In this document: positions 35,882 through 47,505 of the stretch, piece after piece | Layout of the letters: each line of letters begins with the position of its first letter | Numbering within the stretch: the first letter of the stretch is position 1 | Source: Hyaloraphidium curvatum | Lineage: Eukaryota > Monoblepharomycota > Hyaloraphidiomycetes > Hyaloraphidiales > Hyaloraphidiaceae | Assembly: GCA_025558095.1 (NCBI GenBank) | Contig: JAIVFI010000002.1 | Location: 744,001-808,000, forward strand | Direction: 5' to 3' | DNA length: 64,000 nt | Program-made: the position numbers and the translations under genes | The notes under the pieces: generated by a model | What the model saw: only the letters and a program-made list of their open reading frames with translations | The model's database searches: none | Told to the model about the DNA's origin: nothing

Positions 35882-36293
35882 TTAGCCCCTTCGGGGGCCT
35901 CGGCCTCTACCCCGGCCTCTGCCGCCCCTGCCGCGGCCACGCCCGCGACCGGGCTTGTCCTCCTTCTTCTTCCCCTTTGGCTTCGGGGAGTCGTCGATCA
36001 AGAGAGTGTCCAGGGGCAGACTGTCCGGCAGGATGAAGTAGCGGATATTGCTCCCGCGAATAGACAGAGTGTCGAGCGTCACGGCATCGCGATTCCGCAC
36101 TGTCATTTTGACGGTCTTCAGGTGCGTGTTCATCCGCATATCCACGCCTGGAGCGGCGCGATGCGGGTCAGGACGCGAAGTGCGCAGCGGCGGCCAACCC
36201 ACTGGTCACCGTGCCGTGGACGACCGTGCCGTTCTTGAGCTCAATCGTAACCGTCTCGTTTCCGAGCTTCATCAAGAAGCGCGTGAGCCGCAT
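35882..36293 (-). CDS. SNRPD1: Small nuclear ribonucleoprotein SmD1
   Basis: This core Sm-ring protein of spliceosomal snRNPs has two coding exons. Exon 1 is [20 protein letters not shown] with [11 protein letters not shown] 55-nt GTGGGT...CCAG intron follows. Exon 2 is [20 protein letters not shown], then [20 protein letters not shown] and [11 protein letters not shown]. The tail is a Lys-rich patch and an RG-repeat ([10 protein letters not shown]), the usual target of symmetric arginine methylation. The Sm1 and Sm2 motifs are complete. Length is about 117 residues, as in the family. It is divergent from SRP14 with 113 bp between start codons and converges with XLF. Confidence 0.96.
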
Positions 36294-36406
36294 GTTTCGG
36301 CCCTATGCGTGCCGAAGCACTTTTCTGACGTTGTTCCTGCTGGCGAGTGAAAGCACGCGGCGTGGTCGACGAAATCAACACATTCGCGCCCCGTGCGAAA
36401 GACACG

Positions 36407-36925
36407 ATGTTCCAGGAGAGCAACGACCTTTTTCTCAATTCCCTTTCGACGATGTATCAAAACTCACGCGAGAAGGGGACCGTCTGGGTCACCATGAAGC
36501 GATGTGGGCATCCCGCCTTCTTCCGCGTCCTGAGCTGGTGATGAACCGGACTCTTCCTCATCAGATAGCTACATCAAGAAGTCGGAGAGGAGAAAGGAGG
36601 AGTCTGCGGCAAAAGGGCGCGATTCGGACGAGGACATGGAGGACGCGGAGGGTTCTTTGGCGACGGACGAAGGGAAGGAGTACCCCTGCATCGTGAGGGC
36701 TGTTTCTGGAAAGCGGAAGCTCAGTACGCTGGTGCGTTGGCCCTGGGATGATCCATGGGCCGTAGCTCACTGACCGCCGCTCGCTAGGTCCATCCGCCGG
36801 ACATGGACCGATTCCTGACAGCGCTTTCGAACCTGTCTCGGGTACACATGGACGCTTTGAAGAAGAAGGAGAGGGTCCGAGGAGCAAAACGGACAAAAGC
36901 GGTGAAGGCGCCAAAGTCGAGTTGA
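36407..36925 (+). CDS. SRP14: Signal recognition particle 14-kDa protein
   Basis: SRP14 with SRP9 binds the Alu domain of SRP RNA and causes elongation arrest. The start MFQESNDLFLNSLSTMYQNS leads to GTVWVTMKR. After an intron, YIKKSERRKEESAAKGRD forms an expanded acidic loop. Next, YPCIVRAVSGKRKLSTLV then, after another short intron, HPPDMDRFLTALSNLSRVHM and DALKKKERVRGAKRTKA. The pattern ISTVV...F...YSNLLRANMDGLKKRDKK of animal SRP14 is clear. An in-frame ATG at 36347 would lengthen the N-terminus without homology, so I prefer 36407. TTI2 converges on it with 33 bp between stops. Confidence 0.88.
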
Positions 36926-36958
36926 CCTAAGTGGCGAGATCATGGTACAGTCTCTCGT

Positions 36959-39136
36959 TCACTCTCTGCAACACCTGGAGGTCGGGCTGGGCTCCCGAAG
37001 AACGTCAGTGAGACGTTGCAATGTGCTCCGAATCGGACATACGTCAATGGATTGCCCGCAAGTTCCCTTGAGATCGACTACCACCTGTCTGAGCTCGTCC
37101 ACAAGGGTTGACACCTCGCCATTGACCTGCATGGATTCGCCTCCGGCCCTGTGTGACTCCATCCATGCTTCCGCGACGGCGCTCAAAATCGCCCCTCGGT
37201 GGCGCGTGACACTTGCGAGATGAAGGATAGATCGTCGGCTTCTGTGAGAGCAGAGCAACCAGCACCTACGCGGGATGGCATGCCTCCATTGCGCTCCGCA
37301 AGGCCTTGCACGCCGAAATCCGCAGTTCCAGTGCCACGTACGGTTTGCGAATAACTTCGCAGTAGATATCCAAGAGAGACTGGGTGATTTGGAGGCACAG
37401 TGATTGAGTCCGTCAACAGCTATCTAGCCATTGCTCAACAACGCGCACCTTGAAGTATCTGACCGTCAAGACCCCATGCATTTCGCACAACGCTCCGGAT
37501 GCTTCGAGCAGACACTGTGCCCGAGGTGAGCACCGGCTAGTTGTGTGCTCGACAGGCACCGCACCTTCACAGTCTCCCTGCTGTCTGACTTGGCGTATGT
37601 CAAGCCGCTGATTAGCCCGTCGGCAAGAACCCTTTCCAGCCTTTCATGGTACTCTTTGGTGGCCGTTGTCTCCAACCTGGGTACCAGCCTGAGAATCGTT
37701 TCCACGGCGCTTTGAACAAGCGCTGCCTGATCTTGGAACGTCAGTGCTGTCATCAGAGCCTGGCGAAGCAAATCAGCAGTCGTTCGAATACGGCGCCACA
37801 AAAGCCCACGTCGAGCATGACATCACCAAGACCTGTGCGCTTCAGCAACCCATCGGAGAGGTGCTGGAGAACATGGCTGAGCAACCGCACACCTTCGAGC
37901 TTATTGGAAGGCTCGAAATCATCCAGTACGACGAGGAGCGGGGGCAAAACGTGCGTAAGAATAGAGTCGAAGGCACCCTGACCCTGGAGCAGAGGCGGCG
38001 TTGGAATAGATCGCCTAGCACTCAGGTTCTCCTACCTCGACTCGAAAGAGACACCACTTGAGGACAGCCAAGGCGTCACATCGCTCGGTTTTCCAAGGTT
38101 GCTGGTCCAAGTCTTCCGGGCCCGGCAATGCTGTCGCCCTCTTGTCCACCGCAAAAGAATGTCTGAAGAAGGGCCTCATCTTGGAGCCAAACAGCGCGGA
38201 CGCCAGTGTTTTGACGAGCTCGGAAAGGGACGGGCATTTGCTGACATGCAGCAGCTTCCCGACGATAGCTGGAACATAGTGAGTTGAAGTGTCGCCAATT
38301 ATTGCATTGTGACAAAGCGTACCCTGGGCAGTCGCTCGAGACGCAGTGGTCGCCCATACAGACTCGCCCAACTGACTGGCGGCCGCCCAAAGGAAGAGGT
38401 CGGCGTGCGCGGGGTGTGGGGCCGCCGAATCGGGAGCGATACCGATGTTGGTTCGGATCAGCAAAGGCAAGAGCTTTTCGAGCATCCCCAGGACGCGGGC
38501 AGCCTTCTCCTTGTACGCCCCCAGTGTCCCAACTACGAGCACCCTCCGTGAGATCCAGCAACGTGGACCAAGCACGCAACGCACCATCCGAAAGCACGTC
38601 TTCCGAGACGCGAAGCCCGTTCCAAGCCCATCGAAGGAGGCGTTCCGACCCGGATCCAAATTCGGCAGACACACCAACGACAACCGCGTCCGAATCTGCC
38701 ACGAAAGCACAGTGGCTTGCCAGAATCGCGCAAGCACCGTCGAGCCACTCCAGTTCCGCCTTTGCAGAGAGATCCTTCCGTTCGGAAAGCATGGCCAGAG
38801 TCTCCAAAAGGGAGTGCGCATCGCGGTCTCCTAAACTGCCAGGGCTGCTCGGGCGGGTGATTAGGTGGGTTTGCACGCCGGCTGGACCGCCAGCGCTTGC
38901 CTCTCCCCGGCGATCTGTTGCCACATCACCACTGCGATCCTCACAAGCTGCCGTTCCGGAAGAGCTTGAGGCCGTGTCAAGAAGCTCTGAATCTCAACCT
39001 GGTGCGAATGCATCTCCGGTGAGCTTTAGCCCGCACTGGAATCCAGCAAGCAACACGCCTCCAACTCGATCGGGAGAGACGAGGCAAAGTCCGACGGCCC
39101 GACCCCAACGCGCGCATCCAGCAGATCATCTTCCAT
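36959..39136 (-). CDS. TTI2: TTI2-like HEAT protein (TELO2-TTI1-TTI2 complex)
   Basis: The TTT complex matures PIKK kinases (ATM, ATR, mTOR, DNA-PK) with HSP90. The start at 39136 (MEDDLLDAR) splices to VEIQSFLTRPQALPERQLVR and then LGDRDAHSLLETLAML. Exons of amphipathic helices follow (CAILASHCAFVADSDAVVVG, LSELVKTLASALFGSKMRPF). The best evidence is about 37985-37780: FDSILTHVLPPLLVVLDDFE with PSNKLEGVRLLSHVLQHLSD and LLKRTGLGDVM, the PPLLtLLDDyEp...RTGL block of the Tti2 family. Then LMTALTFQDQAALVQSAVET and LRLVPRLE, and CEVIRKPYVALELRISACKA. Some middle exon borders are uncertain, and another HEAT protein is possible. Confidence 0.6.
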
Positions 39137-39221
39137 TATGCTGCTGGCTCGGTGTCCGTTTGAAACCTCTCAGTCTCCAGACGACAGACTCGTCCCGCGG
39201 CGTGGACTCCGCGGTGTCAGG

Positions 39222-40112
39222 ATGTCGCTTTTGCCTCTTGCAGACTACGGAGACGACGAGGAGGACGAGGAAGTTCCGCAGCCGAGCTCGCACGCGGTGC
39301 TGGAGCGTGTGCTGCAAGAAACGCGCCCCCCCGGGTTCTCCCCATCGACCCCGTCCCGCGATTCGAAACCCGCCCGTCCCGCCACGAACCTCGTCAAGCT
39401 CCGTAGCAACGGCGGCAGCCGTGCCGGCACACCGAGTTTTGAAAACGCCCACACACCTTCGGCGCCCTCGGAACCCTCGCCGCGCCGCGATGCCGACGAA
39501 GACGCGGATGAATCACGGATCGCTCCCGCGGACGGAACGGGACCGCCAAATCCCGTGACGAGGAGGAATGAGATCTTGGCGCCGAAGAACAAGGACCGCC
39601 TCGTGTTGCCGCCCGAACCGGAAGGCGCGGTGGACCCCCAGTTGCAGGCGAGCGGCGCGCGGGCATTCTGCGCTCGCCGGGTCACTGAAGCTCGACCATC
39701 GAATGCAGGCCAAAATGGAGAAGTGGACGCAGCTGAAGCGGGAAGGAACGTCCTTCAACAAGGCTCTGATGAACAACAAGGCCTTCCGGAATCCGTCCAT
39801 CATGAACAAGCTCATCGAGTTCTTGGACCTCGACCAGTTCGGGTCCAACTTCCCTCCAGATTCCTTTGATCCCCGTGGGTTTGGCCCTGAATCCTTCCTG
39901 GAGGAGCTTAGTGGGTGTGCTCCGCTTGCCAGCGCCGGAACGGTCGTTGATCCGAAGCAGCAAAAGCACAGAACCAGCGATCCGAGCAGCGGACACTTCC
40001 GGGAGGGGCGCCATCTGGACCATCTGGGCCTTTGTCGCGGCAAATTGCCTTCCAATCCAACGGGGAGCAGAGCACGGTCGGAAGGCAAAGCAAGTGGGAC
40101 AAGCAGGGGTGA
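39222..40112 (+). CDS. SAP30BP: SAP30-binding protein / HCNGP-like
   Basis: SAP30BP is a nuclear protein linked to transcriptional repression and, more recently, to splicing of short introns. The start MSLLPLADYGDDEEDEE resembles the family start (LAxYxxDSEPE). A disordered Ser/Pro region follows, ending RLVLPPEPEGAVDPQLQ, equivalent to IPPEPPGRCSNHLQ. After an intron comes MQAKMEKWTQLKREGTSFNK, then NKAFRNPSIMNKLIEFLDLD and FGSNFPPDSFDPRGFGPESF, an almost exact match to the HCNGP core. The last exon ends GRQSKWDKQG, matching the conserved SKWD. About 250 residues. It converges with GluRS, 82 bp between stops. A splicing factor for short introns would suit this genome. Confidence 0.88.
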
Positions 40113-40194
40113 AAAGAACCTCTTCTAGCTGGCATCGCTGTGACTCTACATTGGTGCGCGAACGGACACTCTACCGCGCGGTGGAGTTAAGGTC

Positions 40195-43100
40195 TCACTT
40201 CACCACGGCGCTGCGGAGGCTCGCCGCCTTCACGGGCCCCTTGCTTCCGACCGTCAAGGGGAGACCGCGCCACACGACCGTCAGGTCATCGGTCGTAGTA
40301 ATGTCGGGCTGAATCGTCTCGAAGACCTTCTTCTTCGGATTCAGCTGCTCCTCGGGTTCGCCTGTTTGAGTTTCGTCAACGCGGACCTTTCAAGAGCCTC
40401 GAAATCGCCTACCTTGCTGTCCGGCAACGGATACACGGTCGCCCGGTTGGCTGCCCTCGGGCGGAATGAGAAGCTCCACCTTCGTGTGATCCGCGTCGGA
40501 GGCTGCCAGCACCATCGCGGCACTCTTGATCCCCCGCATTGATGCCGGCTTCAAATTCGTCAGCAGGACGCACAGCTTGCCCTCCAGATCACTCGGTTGA
40601 AGGTACTTGACCAGGCCCGAAACCACTGTTCGCGGACCCGAACTCTCGTTCAAGTCAACGGTTTCCACGTAGAGCGTATCCGCATCCGGGTGTCGCTTTA
40701 CGTCCAGGATACGCCCGACTCTGATGTCGAGCTTCGAGAAGAGCGACACGTCTGTGGGATACGTCAGCGAATCTTTCTTGGCGTTGCGATCGAGGAACTC
40801 GCCTGGCGCGTCCGACGATACGGCGGTTGCCGGCACTTCTTGAACGGATGGCGTACCGTTCGCCGGCTTGGATGTAGGCGAGGGAGTCGGAAGGGTCTCG
40901 CTGCCGGCGCCGGCGCCGAGATCAGATCCGTAGACGGAGTCCATCTTGTACATCCGGCTCTGGCTCGGAGGCAATGGTATCTCGGTCATGACGGGTTCGA
41001 GCCGGTACATGGACCCGTGTGGCGGAAAGGGTTCCTGGTGCGGCGACGGAGTCTGCTGAGCGGGTTTCGGAGCCGGCGCAGGAGAACCAGCTGCTCCATG
41101 GGCTTTGGGCGCGACGGGTTTCGATTCGGCCCTGCTAGAGTCGGCTGCGCTCTTGCTCGCCACCGTCTTGCTGCTGCCATCCGGGATCAAGATCATGCGG
41201 ATGGGGGAACTGGGAGACGACGGATCGTGCGGTCGGTCGCAAATGTAGTAGCCCTTGCGTTCGAACTGAATGATGTCTCCATGTCGCAGTTGCGTGACGT
41301 TCCTGTCTCCGACAGCGTCGATCTCCAGACGCGGACCGTTGAGTTTGCTGGAGCATGCAGGCGCGGCATGGGCGAGTATTCACCTTGAATTCGGTCACAG
41401 GGGTGAGGAAGTTCTGGACTTCTTCGTCTTCTTCCAGCTTCTTCTTCGTGATCAAGTAGTCGTAGTCCAGCAGCTCCAAAGCGGGCAGGTCGGCCTGCAA
41501 CCCTGCAGCCGGCACGCGCGAGATCCAGGTCAGCTTCCGCTTGGTCTTTTTGAAGTCGCCCTCGAGGTTCAGCTTGACCGTTATGCACTGCACGGTCCCT
41601 TCGGGCGCGCGGATCACGTCCTGAATGATGACGTTTCCCCAGTCCATCAGGGTAACCTCTTCGCCAGGTACGCTGTCCTTGGCATCGGCCTGCTCGAGCC
41701 ACAGCTGATTTGAGCACACGGTAGTCTTGACGCCGACGTCCGGGTTCTTCTTATGCTTGGGGATTTCCTTCGTGTAGGGCTCAAGTGCCTCGCCCACGAC
41801 ATCCACGGGAACCCTGGTTACGGGCCTGTCAGTCAAGGAACCCCGGAAGGCCAGACCGGGTCCCACAAATCCTTCGACTCCAGAGCGGTGAAACGTGGAG
41901 CGACCGGATCGATGACCTTCTTGTTGGTCGCCCAGATCTTGTCCCATTCGAGATCAAGGACCTTTTGCGACGCCCCTTGCGACAGGATGTAGCTCCGAAG
42001 GGCCTCGATGGTCATGCCGCGACGGCGGATGCCCCGGATGGTCGGGAAGCGGGGGTCGTCCCAACCGCTCACGTGGCCCTCCTCGACGAACCACTTGAGC
42101 TTCCTCTTGGACAGCAACGTGTAGATGAAGTTGACTCGCGAGTAGTCGAAGATGAAGACCTTGCGAATCTTGAGGGCATCGAAGAACCAGTTGTACTGCG
42201 GGTTGCGATCCCTGTACTCGTTGGCACGCAGCGCGTGCGTGATGCCCTCCAAGGAGTCCACGACTGGTGCGGCAAAGTCGTAGGTAGGGTAGATCTTCCA
42301 CTTCGTCCCGGTAATGTGGTGCGGGACCTCCACGTTGCACCGATAGATGACCGGATCGCGCATCGCCTTGTTCGGATTGTCGACCGAGATCTTGGCCCGC
42401 AGGGCGCACGTCAGGCCCTAAGAGGGACGGTGAGTTGGCGAGCAAAGCCCCGGAACACGACCTCACAAACTCCGTTCCCTGCCGCATTTCCTCGAATCTG
42501 CTCCTGTTCTCCTCCACAGAGAGATCCCGGCACTTGCTCTTGATGCCCTCTCCGCGCTCGTACCGCATGGTCTCCATGTCAGTGTTGTCGACATACGCCA
42601 GGCCGAGGTCAATCAGCTCGATGGCCTTTTCGTAGAGGGCGTCGAAATAATCGGACGTGTGTGTCGTCTTGTCGGCAACGATGCCCATGAGCTCAAGGTC
42701 CTCCTTGATGGACTGCTCAAACTCCATCTACGTGGCGGTACCTAATGTCGGCCTGTGGGCGGGGAGCACCCAAGAAAGCCTACCTTCTCCTTGCTCGGGT
42801 TGGTATCATCGAAGCGCACGTAAAACTTCCCCTTGTAGCGCTTCGCAATGTAATCGCTGACGAGAACGGCCTTGGCATGGCCGATGTGGAGGTATCCCGA
42901 GGGCTCCGGGGCAAAGCGCGTCACCACCTTGCCCTCCTCCGCAAAGGGCACATCGATGGAATACTCCTGGGCCTCCGCCGTAGAAGGTGCCTCTTTGCTG
43001 TCCTTTTTTCCATCCTTCGCCGCGGGGGCCTCCTTTGCTTTGGCGGTCTCCGGCAGCGCCGCGGCTTGAGTGGCCGGCAGCGAGGCCACTTGCTGGTACC

Positions 43101-43533
43101 AACGCACGAGCTCTTCCAGACCACCCTTGTTGACCTTCAAGTTCTTCTGAAACACGGGACTTCCTGGCGACGCCAAAGATAGTCAGGACCAGGGGTAGCA
43201 GACACTGCGCAGGGCCCCGTCACCTCGCAGGGCAGCCCATACTGCGAAATCCGCTGCGCTGGGGCCGTATCCAACGAGATACGACCGCATTGCAAGATGC
43301 AATTCCAGCTCCGCAAATCCAGAGGCCACCTTTCGGCCGTCATCGCTGGCCAGGACGTCTTTCGCGAAAGCGATCCAGCGGTCCAAATTTGCGCCCTCCC
43401 CGGCAGGGAACACGTCCGGATGTCCCCGGAAGGCAGCGAGGTCCGTAGAAGCATCCTTTACGCCCGCATTCGGACCGTCAGCTCCCGGCGATGCCCGCAC
43501 GTGGTGGTACGCGATGCGAGCGGCGAGCTCCAT
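40195..43533 (-). CDS. Cytosolic glutamyl-tRNA synthetase with GST-like N-domain and C-terminal EMAPII tRNA-binding domain
   Basis: The start [18 protein letters not shown] opens a GST-C-like domain ([16 protein letters not shown]). A Lys/Ala linker leads to the class-I catalytic domain: [20 protein letters not shown] with the HIGH motif, [51 protein letters not shown] and the KMSKS equivalent LLSKRKL. The archaeal/eukaryotic beta-barrel anticodon domain follows ([31 protein letters not shown]). A Pro/Ala-rich linker with [11 protein letters not shown] joins an EMAPII/Arc1p-like OB fold: [56 protein letters not shown], and the end [17 protein letters not shown]. The absence of a GlnRS-type N-terminal extension favours GluRS. 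Confidence 0.9.
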
Positions 43534-43638
43534 TTTGTTTGTTCTCCCCACCCTCCCGGTGGCGATCGTCCAGTCAGTCAGAAGCAGCCTGTTTTCGTCA
43601 CGGAGCGTACAATCACATTCGAAGCCGGTATAACTACA

Positions 43639-44848
43639 TCATTCGTTCGCCTTACGGCCTCGGCCCGATCCGCTGGCCGCCTCCTTCCTTCCAGGCGGCC
43701 GGGGAGGCTTCGATGCCTTCGCAGGCCCTTTCGTGCCCGGCTTGCCCTTGCCTTCCTTTCGCTTTTCGATGTTCTCGGCCTTGGTTTTGGCCGCTTGCTT
43801 AGCCAGCTTCTTTTGGCCGTCCAAACGTTCCGCCCACGCCTTTGCCGATCGCTTCTTCTCCGCAGATGCCCGCTTGAGGCTCTTTTTCAAGAGCTGGACA
43901 TCGTCCGTTAACTTCGCACCCAGGGCCTTCTTTTCCGCCCTCGCCCAAGAGAGCTTCTCGGCTGCGGCCCGGGCTTCCTCCGGATCCGATTTGGAGATCT
44001 CGGCCAGATGCTGCTTCCGTTTCTGGGCTTTGGCCAGGAGAACCTTCGCGTCCTTCTTCTTCTTCTTCGGCTGGTCGGCCATGTGCTGAGCGCCCTCGAT
44101 CTTCCCGAAACTGAAGTCGTCGACGGAACCGCCGGGCCGCGGCTTCGCGGCCTCTCTAGGTCTGTCCCGCTGGGCCAAAGATCCCGATGCGACCTTTGAG
44201 GCGCCGCTCGATTGTACCGCAGAGCCCGCGGAGCGGCTCCCGCCGGATTTCCCCTTGTCCTTCTTGCCCCGCGCCTTTTCCTTGGCGCGGCGCTCCAAAA
44301 TCTCCTCTTTGGACCTGACGAGCCCCGCAGGGGACTCTTCTCGCGCGCCTCGCTTGCTCCGCAGCTCGCTGATCTTTTGCTGAAGCCGAGCGTGGAGCTC
44401 TGATGCCGTCGCCGGCCGGGCACCATTCAGCGGGACAACAGACGAGCTCAGCCCCGGTACTGCGGAGGCAGCATCGTGAGCTACGTCCGCACCGGCGGGC
44501 TTGGCAAGTCCGTTATTGAGCGCTGGAGGCGGGGCATCGGGATCCAGCTGAACCTGGCGGTGAGAAACCACGTCGCCACTGGTGGCATTCCGAGTCCCAC
44601 CTTGGCTCTCTTGGCTAATTTTGCCAAATCTTTCTTGCTCTGTGCGCGCTTGCGCTTGTTCTTGCCGTACTTTCCTCCCCCGGCGTCCCCATCGCCGTCG
44701 ACGCTGAGGTAGTGCTTCGAGGGGATCATCTCCACGAGCGCGGAGAACGCCGCTTCGTGGGCGAGCAGCCGAGACTGTCAACATCACTGTAGTGAGAACA
44801 GGCCACCGGAGCCTTGTCCCGGCCGCCGCAGACCTTGAGTTCCGCCAT
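43639..44848 (-). CDS. SURF6: Surfeit locus protein 6 / Rrp14 nucleolar ribosome-biogenesis factor
   Basis: This basic nucleolar protein is needed for pre-60S maturation. Exon 1 is only MAELK. A 60-nt intron (GTCTGCGG...TGACAG) joins SRLLAHEAAFSALVEMIPSK with HYLSVDG, matching the yeast Rrp14 start (SSAFDGLLALIPAKYY). Then KNKRKRAQSKKDLAKLAK and, further on, TASELHARLQQKISELRSKR. ILERRAKEKARGKKDKGKS follows, then DDFSFGKIE. The conserved C-terminal block is RAEKKALGAKLTDDVQLLKK and AKAWAERLDGQKKLAKQ. The tail is Lys/Gly-rich. The start codon is 39 bp from that of PRKRIP1 on the other strand, an exceptionally tight head-to-head pair. Confidence 0.85.
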
Positions 44849-44887
44849 GTTTTCAGTTGTTTGCGATGCGGCCGATCATTCATCGCC

Positions 44888-45757
44888 ATGGAATCCCCAA
44901 CGCCCGAGAGCCGGAAGCGGCGTCAGAGCACGCCGCCGGACTCCGAAAGCGACGATGACGGCAAGAAGCGTCGCGGTCACGTCGCGGACCCGATCGGAGC
45001 CCAGAAGCGGCAGTTGGAGAAGCTCGTGGGTCCCGCGTCTCTTTGGCGTCCTCCAAAGCTCATGGAACCCAGTTCGAGCGGATAGACAAACCGATACAGC
45101 TGCCCGAGTCCAGCAAGCAATCGGGACTGATGCTGAAGCCGCCGCCGGACTTTGTGCGCAATGTCTCGGGTTCCAGCGCGGGGGCGGGCAGCGGCGAGTT
45201 CCACGTGTACCGAGCGCTCCGGCGGAAGGAACAGACGCGGGTCAAGATGATGGAGGAGGAATCTAGCAAGGTCAGACAGTGCTGCTTCGGCAAGGTTGGC
45301 AGCGGCTCATGAGCAACTCTAGGAAATCGCGCAGCAGGAGTTTGACCTCAAGATGGCGAAGCTGAGGGAGGAACAGGAGGCACGAACAGCGAAGAAGAGA
45401 GCGAAGCGGCAAAAGAAGAAGGGAAAGACGGGGAAGAAGGCCGGCGCCGCCGGGGATTCTGCTCGAGAGGAGGCTGGGGCAGAGGCGTCGGCCTCGGAGG
45501 GCGAGTCGGAGCGATCGGCACCATTCGCGCCCCCTGAAGGCGAAGAGGAGGGACTTGTGAGCGCCGATGAAGCCCCGGGAAGCGCCGAGCACGTTGTTGG
45601 ACGGGATGATGACGATCGGGACGAAGTGCGACACGGGCCAACGGCTGCCGTTGGTGCTGGGGGGGATGAACCGGTACCGAGTACCGTGGCGACAGATGGG
45701 TCGTCCGTGAAGAAACGGTTGCCGAATGTAACGATCGTAGAGGACTTCGATTTCTGA
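44888..45757 (+). CDS. PRKRIP1: PRKR-interacting protein 1-like splicing-associated protein
   Basis: PRKRIP1 is a small nuclear dsRNA-binding protein found in catalytic spliceosomes. Exon 1 MESPTPESRKRRQSTPPDSE ends QKRQLEKL. A 47-nt GTGGGT...CCCAG intron joins FERIDKPIQLPESSKQS. The diagnostic block is MLKPPPDFVRNVSGSSAGAG with SGEFHVYRALRRKE, nearly identical to animal PRKRIP1. After an intron comes FDLKMAKLREEQEARTAKKR with AKRQKKKGK, the long charged helix. An acidic Ser/Glu tail longer than in animals ends VTIVEDFDF. It is head-to-head with SURF6 and followed by CTH on the same strand, 134 bp later. Confidence 0.9.
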
Positions 45758-45891
45758 TGCAGTGTTCGCCACCTGGATCGACCAGAGCGACGCGTGCATG
45801 ATCGACCTGGAAAGAACTCCGTTCCCACCGCACACCTGCTAGGCCGCGCATCGTGCCCTCGCATAACTCCAGACGCGCACTTTCGGACAAC

Positions 45892-47466
45892 ATGTCCCAT
45901 GGTGTGGCAGCAAACGGGGCGGCGCAAGCCTCTTCGGCCGCCAACGGCTCCCACGGAGCCTTTCGATTCGGGACACTGGCCGTCCATGCCGGTCAAGAGC
46001 CGGACGAGGTGACGGGGGCGGTAATCCCGTCCATAAGCTTGTCGACTACATTCAAGCAGGAAGCTCCGGGCGTCCACAAGGTGATGTGAGATGTGCGTGC
46101 TTCCTGCTCGTGTTGAGGCTGAACGGGGGCGCGGACGGCCGGTCTACCCAGGGGTATGAGTACTCTCGCTCGGGAAATCCGACTCGGGAACGTTTCGAGC
46201 AGGCGGTCGCTGCACTGGAGGGCGGAAAGCACGGTTCGCGGGCGGCTCGAGCGCACCTCGAGCGCTTCTGAAACTGCGTTGCACCAGCATTGGCGTTCGC
46301 CTCCGGATCCGTTACCACTGCGACCCTCGTCAACCTGATCAGCGCGGGAGGACACGTGTGCGTCGTCAACGACGTGTATGGGGGCACTTTCCGCTACTTC
46401 ACAAAGGTCGCGGTCAACAACGGCGTCGAGAACACCTTTGTCGACCTCAGCAATCCCGAGAACTTGCGAGCGGCCATGAAGCCCAACACCAAGATGGTGT
46501 GGATCGAAACTCCGAGTGCGTCTTGCTGTGCCGCGGCCTCCGAGAGCGGGCTGACGTCACCCCGGGCAGCCAACCCCACCCTCCGGCTCGTAGACATCCG
46601 CGCCACGGTCGCCGTGGCAAAGTCCGTCAACCCGGACGTGATCTTCGTCGTGGACAACACGTTCATGAGTCCCTACAACCAGCAGCCCCTCAAGCTCGGC
46701 GCGGACATCGTGGTCCATTCGGTGACCAAGTACCTCGGCGGACACTCTGATGTGGTCATGGGCGTTGCTGTCACGAACGAGGACGCATTGTGCGAGCGAC
46801 TCAAGTTCCTTCAGGTGCGCATTCGGGGACCGCGACCGCCAATCACGTCGTCTGAAGCATGTTGCTAGAACGCCATCGGCGGAATCCCGAGCCCGTTCGA
46901 CTGCTGGCTGGCCAACAGGGGACTCAAGACCCTGCATCTGCGCATGAAGGTCGGTCCGATCTCTAGTCATCCTCGAAGGCAATGCCGATGCCTCCGCAAC
47001 CAGGCGCACGAAGCGAACGCCGCGGCCATTGCTTCCTTCCTCAGCCAACACGCCAAGGTCACCGAGGTGCTGTGGCCCGGCCTCAAGAGCCACCCGCAGC
47101 ACGAGCTCGCGAAAGCTCAACAACGAGGCTTCGGCGGGATGCTGAGCTTCCGCATCAAGGGAGGCGCGGAGGAGGCGCGCACGTTCCTGAGCAGCCTGTC
47201 CATTTTCGCCCTGGCGGAAAGCCTGGGAGGTGTCGAGGTTGGGCGGGCCGCCGAGCCGGACGATCCTCAGCTGACAAAACTGGCCATTCCGATCCCAGTC
47301 GCTTGCCGAGCTGCCATCGGTTATGACCCATGCTTCCGTCTCCCCCGAGGCACGAGCCGCCTTGGGGATCACCGATTCCCTGATCCGTCTGTCCATCGGC
47401 GTGGAAGACGCGGAGGATCTCATCGCCGATCTCGCCCAGGCTATCGACGAGGCCGTGAAGGCATGA
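45892..47466 (+). CDS. CTH: Cystathionine gamma-lyase (Cys/Met metabolism PLP enzyme)
   Basis: The enzyme splits cystathionine to cysteine, 2-oxobutyrate and ammonia. The start MSHGVAANGAAQASSAANGS opens a short tail, then FGTLAVHAGQEPDEVTGAVI with PSISLSTTFKQEAPGVHK. After introns: GYEYSRSGNPTRERFEQAVA and ALAFASGSVTTATLVNLI. VVNDVYGGTFRYFTK follows, then MVWIETPS, NPTLRLVDI, VVDNTFMSPYNQQPLKLGAD and HSVTKYLGGHSDVVMG with the PLP lysine. Later IGGIPSPFDCWLANRGLKTL and FALAESLGGVESLAELPSVM with THASVS. The best match is to CTH; cystathionine gamma-synthase is closely related and cannot be fully excluded. It converges with syntaxin, 39 bp between stops. Confidence 0.88.
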
Positions 47467-47505
47467 GCGGGGCAGATGAGAAGGCATGAAAATAGAAGCT
47501 CGACG

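Noticed and set aside
38284-39558. 424-residue plus-strand open frame
   Set aside because: It lies antisense to the TTI2-like exons and out of frame with SAP30BP; its composition (Ser/Arg/Pro) is typical of an antisense shadow.
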